This document shows, piece by piece, positions 25,025-32,047 of a stretch of 52,616 nt of DNA; within the stretch, counting starts at the first letter, position 1; each line of letters begins with the position of its first letter. The notes under the pieces are model-generated. The model was not told the DNA's origin, searched no databases, and was given only the letters and a program-made list of their open reading frames with translations. Both the position numbers and the translations under genes were made by a program. Source of the stretch: Fibrobacter sp. (GTDB taxonomy: Bacteria; Fibrobacterota; Fibrobacteria; Fibrobacterales; Fibrobacteraceae); assembly GCF_017551775.1 (NCBI RefSeq), contig NZ_JAFZKX010000038.1:1-52616 (forward strand), given 5' to 3'.

Positions 25025-25071
25025 CTAATTAACAAATTAGCAAAATCCCCCAAAAATGCCATATATATGGC
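25025..25071 (-). promoter_or_regulatory. Two inverted repeats upstream of the lipoprotein/MetH-like operon
   Basis: CTAATT-AACA-AATTAG and the perfect palindrome GCCATATATATGGC lie 24-70 nt before the first start codon of the operon. Both are symmetric enough to bind a dimeric regulator. The AT-rich palindrome could also overlap the promoter itself. Confidence 0.4.
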
Positions 25072-25115
25072 GCAGTTTTTACATTTTATGGCGATTTTTG
25101 CGTTTAAAGCCGCTT

Positions 25116-26426
25116 TTAGCGGGCCAAAACGAGCATCATTTCGAGGTGAGGGGTCTGCGGATAGAAGGCAAAAGCCTCGGCGCGGCGGATTTTGAAGCCA
25201 GATTGGGCCAAAACGGCCGTATCGCGGGCAAGCGTCACCGGGTCGCACGACACGTAAATCAGGCGGTTCACGGAGGATGCGGCAAGGGCTGCGGTACAGC
25301 TCGGCGGGAGCCCCGTACGGGGCGGGTCCACGATAAGCGTCGCGGGGGTGTCCACGACGTTTTCTTGCAGCCAGTCTTCGGCCGGGGCGGACACCGACTC
25401 GCACTTTTCTGACAAATTAATTTTAGCGTAGCGGAGGCAGTTGTCGTCGCGTTCCACGGTCGTCACACGCTTGAACTTGTCTTCGAGCATCGCGGCAAAG
25501 AACCCTACCCCGCTAAAGAGGTCGATGAGCCAACTGTCGCTTGCTTCACCGATTGCAAGACCCTCGTCTACGGCGTCGCGCACGGCCTGCACCAGCGAGG
25601 GCAACAGCGAGAGGTTGCTCTGGAAAAAGACTTCCGCGCCGGCATGGACGTTTTTGCCCGCAACAGGCACGACGCACGAAGGATCGCTAGACTGAATCCC
25701 GGGAGCAGACGACCCGCGGGCATCATGTCTGTCCGTACCGCAGTAGAAGCGCACATCGCCCGCGCCATTGTCAAAGAGGTTCACGTCCGTTTCACTGCCC
25801 CGGCGGAACTTGCCCGCAAATATCTCGCGGGCCTTGCCCTGCAAAAAGCAGTTCAGCGCGGGCGACAGCACCGGGCATTCCTTGAAGAGCGCGATGCGGT
25901 TGCTTTCTGGCATGCGGAACCCGAAACGCACGATGTCCTTTTCCCCCGCACGGTCGCAGGTCACCACGACGCGGGCGCGGTTGCGGTACCCCCACGCGGG
26001 GCCCGTATGCACCTTGAAATCTTCGGGCAAATCGATGCGGGCGATGCGCCGGAAGTTTTCACGCTCGACACGCGCCAAGTATTCCGCCTGCTTTTCGCTG
26101 TCCAGATGCTGCAGGCTACAGCCGCCGCACTTGCCATACAGCGGGCAGCGCGGTTCCACGCGGTCGGGGCTCGGTTCAAGAATTTCTACGGCGCGTCCGC
26201 GGGTAAAATCCTTCTTCGCGAACGTGAGCGCCACCTTGCAGAGTTCCCCCGGCAAGGCTCCCGCAACAAAGCACACGCGACCATCGGGCAAGCGCGCCAT
26301 GCCCTCGCCACCCTGCACCATCTTCTCGATACGGACCTCGAACGTTTCGCGAGCGGGCTTCAAAAAAGCGGGGCGGTTGGGAGTCGGCCTGCGCGACCTT
26401 CCTGGCTTGTAAAAATTGCGGGACAT
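25116..26426 (-). CDS. RNA uracil-C5 methyltransferase, TrmA/RumA family
   Basis: SAM-dependent methyltransferase forming 5-methyluridine in rRNA or tRNA. A TRAM-like RNA-binding domain is at the N-terminus (about 25-85; RIEKMVQGGEGMARLPDGRV). An Fe-S cluster motif follows, CPLYGKCGGCSLQHL, with the fourth Cys probably in KECPVLS. The SAM site is LIDLFSGVGFFAAML, and the catalytic Cys is in IYVSCDPVTLARD, after the VDPPRTGL motif. A roughly 30-residue insertion precedes the SAM domain. The ATG at 26426 removes 8 doubtful residues. The family members RlmC, RlmD and TrmA cannot be separated by eye; the Fe-S motif favours the RlmC/RlmD side. Divergent from the FISUMP gene. Confidence 0.88.
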   Translation of the reverse strand: MSRNFYKPGRSRRPTPNRPAFLKPARETFEVRIEKMVQGGEGMARLPDGRVCFVAGALPGELCKVALTFAKKDFTRGRAVEILEPSPDRVEPRCPLYGKCGGCSLQHLDSEKQAEYLARVERENFRRIARIDLPEDFKVHTGPAWGYRNRARVVVTCDRAGEKDIVRFGFRMPESNRIALFKECPVLSPALNCFLQGKAREIFAGKFRRGSETDVNLFDNGAGDVRFYCGTDRHDARGSSAPGIQSSDPSCVVPVAGKNVHAGAEVFFQSNLSLLPSLVQAVRDAVDEGLAIGEASDSWLIDLFSGVGFFAAMLEDKFKRVTTVERDDNCLRYAKINLSEKCESVSAPAEDWLQENVVDTPATLIVDPPRTGLPPSCTAALAASSVNRLIYVSCDPVTLARDTAVLAQSGFKIRRAEAFAFYPQTPHLEMMLVLAR

Positions 26427-26504
26427 CGGGCATAAAGATAGAAAAAACACATATTCAGCGCCAAATACGAAAAAAGGCGCCCCCGCACACAGGGAACTTT
26501 CCTA

Positions 26505-26511
26505 TATATTA
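26505..26511 (+). promoter_or_regulatory. Promoter box TATATTA for the FISUMP gene
   Basis: TATATTA followed by AAAGGAG and the ATG at 26530; same form as the boxes before the GH5 gene and the Ser-rich lipoprotein at 51175. Confidence 0.4.
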
Positions 26512-26529
26512 AAAAAAGGAGAAATAAAC

Positions 26530-28395
26530 ATGAAGCGCTCCCTCTACACAGTATTTGCCTGCACAGCATTCCTCGTCGCCTGCGGTGATGACGACTCGTT
26601 TACCCCGAAAGTCCCCGAGTTGCCTGGCGAAGTGGCCGACATGGACGAGCTCAAGGAGTTCGAGTGCAACGACGACCTCATTGGCAAGAAGGTTTATGTG
26701 AAAGACCTCGAAACGGACTACGAATGCGATGGCGACCATTGGTTCGAGGCCGTCGATACGGGCAAGTCGAGTTCGTCTTCCAAGAAAACGTCTTCGAGCA
26801 GCGCAAAGTCCAGCAGTTCTGCAGAATCTTCGTCCAGCGAGAAATCCAGTAGTTCCGCAGAGTCTTCATCCAGTGGAAAGTCGAGTTCCAGCGAGACAAG
26901 CGTGTCCAGCTCCGCAAAGTCGAGTTCGAGCTACACAACCCCATTGCTCTCTCACTGCGATATAGGTACCGACGAAAACTGCTTTAAGGACGCCCGCGAT
27001 GGTCAAACATACAGAACGGTCAAAATCGGAAATCAGGTTTGGATGAGGGACAATCTGAACTTCAGAACAGGAAGTAGTTCCTGCTATAACGATGACACCA
27101 GCTTCTGCACTAAGTACGGTTTGCTCTACACCTGGGCAACAGCCTTAGACAGCGTTGGCGAATTCAGTACAAACAGCAAGGGCTGCGGATATAACGCATT
27201 GTCGTGCCGACCAGTTTCTCCGACATACGGAATCTGCCCAGATGGATGGAGAATTCCTTCAACCATCGATTGGAGTATTTTGTTTGGTAAGGTTGGAGGC
27301 AAGGATGTTGCCGGCAAAGCCCTCAAATCCGCATCTGATTGGCTAAACGACGGCAACGGGACAGACGAAGCATCGTTCACGGCCTTGCCGGGAGGACGTT
27401 TCGAAGAAGGAATATTCTATCTCATAGGTAACGATGCATCTTTTTGGGCCAGCAATCCCAATACTACCACATATGTCAGATTAGTTGATTATGTAGCTAT
27501 GTCTGACGATCTCGACAAGGCAGCTCAGTACCAGACTGAACCATACAACAAGCGTTACATTCGTTGCATCAAGATTGATACTACTCAAACAGCATCTTCG
27601 TCCAGCATCACACCGAAGTCGAGCTCTAGCGAGACAAGCGTGTCTAGCGAAGCCCTATCGTCGAGCAGCGAAGCCTCTTCGTCCAGCGTAGAATCGAGTT
27701 CCAGCGAATCCAGCAGCAGTTCCGTGGCGCTTGCTACTCCCTGCAAGACAGCAACCGAAGACAACTGCGAATACGGGTCCTTGACGGACGAACGTGACGG
27801 AAAGACCTACAAGACCGTCAAAATCGGCGAGCAGGTGTGGATGGCGGAGAACTTGAACTACGCCTACTTGCAGCCTACCGAAACCATGGATTCCAGTAGT
27901 TTCTGCTACAAAGACAATGCGAGCAACTGCGACAAGTTCGGACGTCTTTACCTATGGAGTGCGATAATAGATTCAACAAGGCTTGCAACAGATGCAAACA
28001 ACCCGAAGGATTGCGGCTTTCAAAAAGAATGTGATCTAGGCAAAATACAGGGAATATGCCCCGATGGATGGCACATACCGACAAATGACGAATTTAAAAC
28101 TCTGATGGCAGCGGTGGGTGGTGATTCCATAGCGTGCAAAATGCTCAAGTCTACCAGCGGTTGGAGCAACTACGGCAGTGGTACGGATCCGTTCGGTTTT
28201 ACAGCACTCCCTGGCAATATCCGGTTCAACGACGGGACATTCAATTATGAAAACGAATATGCGCAGTTCTGGAGCACACGCGAATTCTCAAAGCTATACG
28301 GAAACACTTTGTACCTATTCACCAATAACAAGAATGCTTATATAAGCGTTACACAAAAAAACTACGCTGTATCCCTCCGCTGCATCAAGGACTAG
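26530..28395 (+). CDS. Lipoprotein with two FISUMP domains and poly-Ser linkers
   Basis: 621 residues with lipobox FLVAC. Two copies of the Fibrobacter succinogenes major paralogous domain occupy about residues 153-348 and 419-621. Each opens with a DGxTYxTVKIGxQVWM motif (DGQTYRTVKIGNQVWMRDNL and DGKTYKTVKIGEQVWMAENL), continues with GICPDGWRIP/GICPDGWHIP, and ends with an RCIK signature. Ser-rich linkers (about 78-135 and 355-402) made of SSSS blocks alternating with Ala, Glu or Lys separate the domains. The domain's function is unknown; it is widespread in Fibrobacter and is assumed to be surface-exposed. The upstream ATG in the same frame lies before the promoter box, so the start with AAAGGAG is used. 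Confidence 0.9.
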   Translation: MKRSLYTVFACTAFLVACGDDDSFTPKVPELPGEVADMDELKEFECNDDLIGKKVYVKDLETDYECDGDHWFEAVDTGKSSSSSKKTSSSSAKSSSSAESSSSEKSSSSAESSSSGKSSSSETSVSSSAKSSSSYTTPLLSHCDIGTDENCFKDARDGQTYRTVKIGNQVWMRDNLNFRTGSSSCYNDDTSFCTKYGLLYTWATALDSVGEFSTNSKGCGYNALSCRPVSPTYGICPDGWRIPSTIDWSILFGKVGGKDVAGKALKSASDWLNDGNGTDEASFTALPGGRFEEGIFYLIGNDASFWASNPNTTTYVRLVDYVAMSDDLDKAAQYQTEPYNKRYIRCIKIDTTQTASSSSITPKSSSSETSVSSEALSSSSEASSSSVESSSSESSSSSVALATPCKTATEDNCEYGSLTDERDGKTYKTVKIGEQVWMAENLNYAYLQPTETMDSSSFCYKDNASNCDKFGRLYLWSAIIDSTRLATDANNPKDCGFQKECDLGKIQGICPDGWHIPTNDEFKTLMAAVGGDSIACKMLKSTSGWSNYGSGTDPFGFTALPGNIRFNDGTFNYENEYAQFWSTREFSKLYGNTLYLFTNNKNAYISVTQKNYAVSLRCIKD

Positions 28396-28468
28396 CGCAT
28401 TCAACCCGCAACTACTGCACTTTATCAAAAAAAAAGCCGCTCCGCATAAGCAAAAAGCATTTTATTGT

Positions 28469-28476
28469 TATCTTTG
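28469..28476 (+). promoter_or_regulatory. Promoter box TATCTTTG for the mla operon
   Basis: Exact TAnnTTTG match ending 9 nt before the mlaE ATG. No ribosome-binding site can be seen, so the transcript is probably leaderless or nearly so. Confidence 0.5.
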
Positions 28477-28485
28477 TGCTCTAAA

Positions 28486-29544
28486 ATGACGACAATCATC
28501 TTGCCAGAAACGCTTACCGCGGCCAACAGCAAAGAACTGCTGAGGAATTGCACAAAGCAACTCCGCAGCGGTGCCTTGTGTCTCGACGGCAGCAATCTCG
28601 CAAGCATGGACTACAGCGGCGACGCCTTCTTCGCGCTTTTGGCGGAACTTTCCGAAAAGACGGGTAACACGCTCACCCTCGCCCACTTCAACGCAGACAT
28701 CAAGGCGCACCTTTCCGCCCTCCGCAGAATGGAACCGCCCGAAAAGCCGCAAAAGGGCACGAACAACATCCTCGAGATGCTGGGCGGTGTCGGGTTCGCC
28801 GTATTGAAGGAAACCTTCGAGGTCCTGACGCTCCTGTTCATGTCCATCTACTGGACCATCTTCGGGCCGTTCGACAAGGGCAAGATCCACTTTGGCGGTG
28901 TCGCCAAGCAGATGTTCAAGTCGGGCAGCGAGGCCATGGGTATCTGCTTCCTGTTCGTCGGGCTCATTTGCCTTACGATGGCGCTCCAGAGTTCCATCAT
29001 GCTGAATGCGGTGGGTGGCGGCTCCTACCTCGCCTCGGGGCTGGGCTTCCTGATTTTCGCGGAAATCGGCCCGCTCCTTACGACCATCATTCTCGCCGGG
29101 CGTTCCGGCAGCGCCATGGCCGCCGAAATCGCGAACATGAGCGTGTGCGAAGAGGTCAAGGCCATCAAGTCCATGGCCATCCCGCCAGTGCAGTACCTCG
29201 TGGTTCCGCGTTTCATCGCCCTGAGCATCACGACGCCGATCCTCTCGTTCTGCTCGTCCATCGTCGGCAGCCTCGCCGGGTTCCTCATCGCGTACTTCTT
29301 CTGCGACATTTCGTTCTCCAACTACATGATGGGCATCCGCGAAGGTATCGCCCCCATCACGTTCCTCAAGAGCACCATCAAGGCGCTCGTGTTTGGCTGG
29401 ATCGTGACGCTTATCGCCTGCAACAAGGGGCTGAACGCCCACGGCGGTGCCGAAGCCGTCGGTAAGGCGACTACGTCGAGCGTCGTCGCCGCGATTTGCA
29501 CCATCGTCATTTCCGACACCCTTTTCGCCTTCATTTTCTACTAG
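28486..29544 (+). CDS. mlaE: MlaE-type lipid ABC permease with N-terminal STAS domain
   Basis: Inner-membrane permease of an MCE/Mla phospholipid transport system. Residues 1-85 form a STAS-like domain (IILPETLTAANSKELL, LDGSNLASMDYSGDAFF). The MlaE core follows with the family motifs FAEIGPLLTTIILAGRSGSA and EEVKAIKSMAIPPVQYLVVPR. 352 residues. Fusion of STAS to MlaE is known; in E. coli the STAS protein MlaB is separate, so no mlaB gene is needed here. The ATG at 28486 is used; the TTG 21 nt upstream falls in the promoter box. First gene of a four-gene operon. Confidence 0.92.
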   Translation: MTTIILPETLTAANSKELLRNCTKQLRSGALCLDGSNLASMDYSGDAFFALLAELSEKTGNTLTLAHFNADIKAHLSALRRMEPPEKPQKGTNNILEMLGGVGFAVLKETFEVLTLLFMSIYWTIFGPFDKGKIHFGGVAKQMFKSGSEAMGICFLFVGLICLTMALQSSIMLNAVGGGSYLASGLGFLIFAEIGPLLTTIILAGRSGSAMAAEIANMSVCEEVKAIKSMAIPPVQYLVVPRFIALSITTPILSFCSSIVGSLAGFLIAYFFCDISFSNYMMGIREGIAPITFLKSTIKALVFGWIVTLIACNKGLNAHGGAEAVGKATTSSVVAAICTIVISDTLFAFIFY

Positions 29545-29553
29545 GAGCATTCG

Positions 29554-30339
29554 ATGGAAGAAGAAATCCTCAAAGTAGATCACCTGAAGGCAAGTTACGG
29601 ACGCGAGTCCATTCTGAAGGATATTTCCTTCGGCGTGAAGCGCGGCGAAATTCGCATGGTGCTCGGCAGTTCGGGCTGCGGAAAGTCGACGCTCCTGAAC
29701 AACGTCCTGAAATTCATCAAGTCGGACGAAGGGACCATCACCTACTTCGGAAAGACCTTCGGCGCGAAGGAAGGCCTCGACAGCGAGACCCGCATGCGCA
29801 CGGGCGTGCTTTTCCAGAGCGGCGCCCTCATAGCGGACCTTACCATCGCCGAGAACGCGATGCTGCCGCTCAAGCGCAGCATGCCCTACATGCCCAAAAG
29901 CCAGATGGAAGCGATTGTCGCCGACCGCCTGGAGAAGGTCCACCTGCTGCACGCCTTCCACAAGTACCCGGGCGAAATTTCGGGCGGCATGAAGAAGCGC
30001 GCTGCCCTCGCCCGCGCCATCGCGCTCAAGCCGGAACTGCTTTTCTGCGACGAACCTTCCACGGGCCTCGACCCGGTGACGGCCCGCTCGCTCGACGAAC
30101 TTTTGCTCGAACTGCGCGACACACTCAAGGTATCGATGGTCATCGTGAGCCACGAACTCGAGAGCATCAAGATTATCTGCGACCGCTTTGTGTACCTGAA
30201 GGACGGCTACGTGCTCAAGGACGCGACCCTCGAAGAGGGAATGCAGTCCGACGATCCGACCCTAAGGCACTTTTTCAACCGGCAATGCCCCAAGGAAGAA
30301 AACTCCGCCGGGCTTTACCACTTTAATTTTATAGATTGA
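29554..30339 (+). CDS. mlaF: MlaF-type lipid transport ATPase
   Basis: ABC ATPase powering the MlaE permease. Walker A is LGSSGCGKST, the signature ISGGMKKRAALARAIALK has the Mla-type GGMKKR form, Walker B is LLFCDEPSTGLDPV, and the switch His is in MVIVSHELES. 261 residues, typical of the family. AGGAG lies 8 nt before the ATG, and only 9 nt separate it from mlaE. Three more genes in this unit complete the transporter. Confidence 0.95.
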   Translation: MEEEILKVDHLKASYGRESILKDISFGVKRGEIRMVLGSSGCGKSTLLNNVLKFIKSDEGTITYFGKTFGAKEGLDSETRMRTGVLFQSGALIADLTIAENAMLPLKRSMPYMPKSQMEAIVADRLEKVHLLHAFHKYPGEISGGMKKRAALARAIALKPELLFCDEPSTGLDPVTARSLDELLLELRDTLKVSMVIVSHELESIKIICDRFVYLKDGYVLKDATLEEGMQSDDPTLRHFFNRQCPKEENSAGLYHFNFID

Positions 30340-30351
30340 TTCGGAGAAGCA

Positions 30352-31278
30352 ATGGAAACCACCCGATCCGAAAGAATTAAACTTGGCGCATTCATGCTGT
30401 TCTGCGGCGTGCTTATATGCGTGTTCCTCGGCTACGTGCTCAAGCGCTACCTGAGCGAACAGTACGACAACTACTACACCATATTCAGCACCTCGGTGAA
30501 CGGACTCTTTGTAGACGCGAAGGTCAAACTTAATGGTATCGACGTAGGTAGCGTCACGCGCATCACCATCAACGAAGAGAACCTGAACGAAGTCGTGGTC
30601 GCCTTCAAGGTCACGCACGGCACTCCCATCAAGATCGGCACCCGCGCGGGCATGACGGCGGGCATGAACCTCACCGGCGAAAAGCAGGTGGTGCTCTCGG
30701 GCGGCGCATTCTCGGAACCGAACGTCCCCGAAGGCGGACTCGTGCCGGCGGAAGTCTCGCATTTCGACCACATCACGAGCCAGGCGGGCGACATCGTCGC
30801 GCACGTGGATTCCGTGCTCGTGAACGTCAACACGCTGCTCTCCAGCGAAAACGCGCAGAACCTGAGCAAGGCCATCAAGAACTTCGAAGAAATGACGGCC
30901 AACCTGAACCGCGTCACTCAGGGCCTGGCAAAGCCCCTCGCCAACATCTCGAAATCCGCCGAATCGATACACCGCGTGATGGGTGAAATCGAAGAAGCGA
31001 AAATCGCGGCAAAGGCGGGCGAAGACCTCGACATCCTGAAGGAAAAGATCGACGCCATCGACACGAAGTCGATGAACGAGAACCTCACGAAGGCGATGGA
31101 ATCCATCAGCCAGCTTTCGAAGCGCATCGACGGCATGGTCTACAAGAATCAGGACCAGGTCGGAGAGGCCATCGTGGAACTGAACACCGTGCTCGAGAAC
31201 CTCGAAGAATTCAGCCAGAAAATCAAGAACAATCCCTCCGCGCTCATCCGCGAACCCGCGAAGACCCGCCGCAAATAA
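30352..31278 (+). CDS. mlaD: MlaD/MCE domain substrate-binding protein
   Basis: Periplasmic lipid-binding subunit anchored by one N-terminal helix (FMLFCGVLICVFLGYVL). The MCE domain spans about residues 38-120 (FVDAKVKLNGIDVGSVTRI, then GMTAGMNLTGEKQVVLSGG). A long helical region with heptad character (NLSKAIKNFEEMTANLNRV and on) fills residues 165-295, as in long-tailed MCE proteins such as PqiB or mycobacterial Mce, and longer than E. coli MlaD. It could form a tunnel or needle toward the outer membrane. 308 residues, GGAG ribosome-binding site, 12 nt after mlaF. Confidence 0.9.
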   Translation: METTRSERIKLGAFMLFCGVLICVFLGYVLKRYLSEQYDNYYTIFSTSVNGLFVDAKVKLNGIDVGSVTRITINEENLNEVVVAFKVTHGTPIKIGTRAGMTAGMNLTGEKQVVLSGGAFSEPNVPEGGLVPAEVSHFDHITSQAGDIVAHVDSVLVNVNTLLSSENAQNLSKAIKNFEEMTANLNRVTQGLAKPLANISKSAESIHRVMGEIEEAKIAAKAGEDLDILKEKIDAIDTKSMNENLTKAMESISQLSKRIDGMVYKNQDQVGEAIVELNTVLENLEEFSQKIKNNPSALIREPAKTRRK

Positions 31279-31287
31279 GGAGAGAGC

Positions 31288-31899
31288 ATGAAGAAGTTTA
31301 CGTTTGCAATTGCTATCGCGGCCCTCGCCGCCATGACCCTTACCGCATGCTTCGGCGGGAACACAAGCGAACCCACCCGCTACTACACGCTCGCCATCGA
31401 GAACATCGACATGCCGAATGCGGGAGCCCCCGGCGCTCGCCTGCAGGTGCGCAAGTTCGGCATCGAGCCCGCCTACCAGCGCAACAACATCGTCTACCGC
31501 GAATCCGCCTACGACTTCATGTTCTACGATCTCGACCTGTGGGCATCTCGCCCCGAGCAGATGCTCACGCAGGTTGCAAGCGAATACCTCGCGAAGAGCG
31601 GGCTTTTCCAGTCCGTGGAGACCAAGTCCGCCTCCAAACCGCAGTTCGAATTTACGGGCCACATCGACGCCATCGAAGAAGTCGACGAAGGCTCCTCGCA
31701 ATACGCGAGACTCTCGCTCAGCCTTTCCTTCGCCAAGACCGAAGGGGACGCCCCCCTGTGGGAAAAGCGCTTCGACGAAAAATTATCCGTCGACAAGCGT
31801 GAACCCCGCCTTGTGGCCGAAGCAGTCTCCAAGCTGTTCGCCAAGTACATGGAAGAAGCCATCGGCGCCATCTCGCAGGCAGCTCCGTCCGCGCAGTAA
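31288..31899 (+). CDS. PqiC-like ABC-transport auxiliary lipoprotein
   Basis: 203-residue lipoprotein (lipobox TLTAC) resembling the ABC_trans_aux family that includes PqiC/YmbA. The N-terminal RYYTLAIENID and the later LQVRKFGIEPAYQRNNIVYR match the family's usual strand pattern. Such lipoproteins sit in the outer membrane and receive MCE proteins there. Placed 9 nt after mlaD with an AAGGAGAG site, it supplies the outer-membrane end of the system, replacing MlaA/MlaC-type parts that are not visible here. Confidence 0.82.
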   Translation: MKKFTFAIAIAALAAMTLTACFGGNTSEPTRYYTLAIENIDMPNAGAPGARLQVRKFGIEPAYQRNNIVYRESAYDFMFYDLDLWASRPEQMLTQVASEYLAKSGLFQSVETKSASKPQFEFTGHIDAIEEVDEGSSQYARLSLSLSFAKTEGDAPLWEKRFDEKLSVDKREPRLVAEAVSKLFAKYMEEAIGAISQAAPSAQ

Positions 31900-31940
31900 G
31901 CCCGCGCATAGCGGCATACAATCCGCAATCCCGTGATTCC

Positions 31941-31997
31941 ACGCAAAAAAGCGGGGACTATTCCACTTTGAAATAGCCCCGAAGTTTGCGTTTTTTT
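31941..31997 (+). terminator. Nested-stem terminator after the mla operon
   Basis: An inner hairpin (CGGGG-A-CTATT with AATAGCCCCG) is enclosed by ACGCAAA / TTTGCGT, and seven T residues follow the outer stem. Confidence 0.7.
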
Positions 31998-32008
31998 GCT
32001 TACATATA

Positions 32009-32016
32009 TATCTTTA
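32009..32016 (+). promoter_or_regulatory. Promoter box TATCTTTA for the repeat-rich surface protein
   Basis: TAnnTTTA box 31 nt before the ATG, with GGAG as ribosome-binding site between them. Confidence 0.4.
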
Positions 32017-32047
32017 ATACAAAATCATTTTTTGTGGAGATAATGTT

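Noticed and set aside
26750-26940. Repetitive AGC/TCC-rich DNA as a possible CRISPR or minisatellite
   Set aside because: It encodes an in-frame poly-Ser linker of the FISUMP lipoprotein; no spacer/repeat periodicity.
28468-30153. 561-codon minus-strand frame across mlaE and mlaF
   Set aside because: Shadow; it spans two well-defined genes on the other strand.
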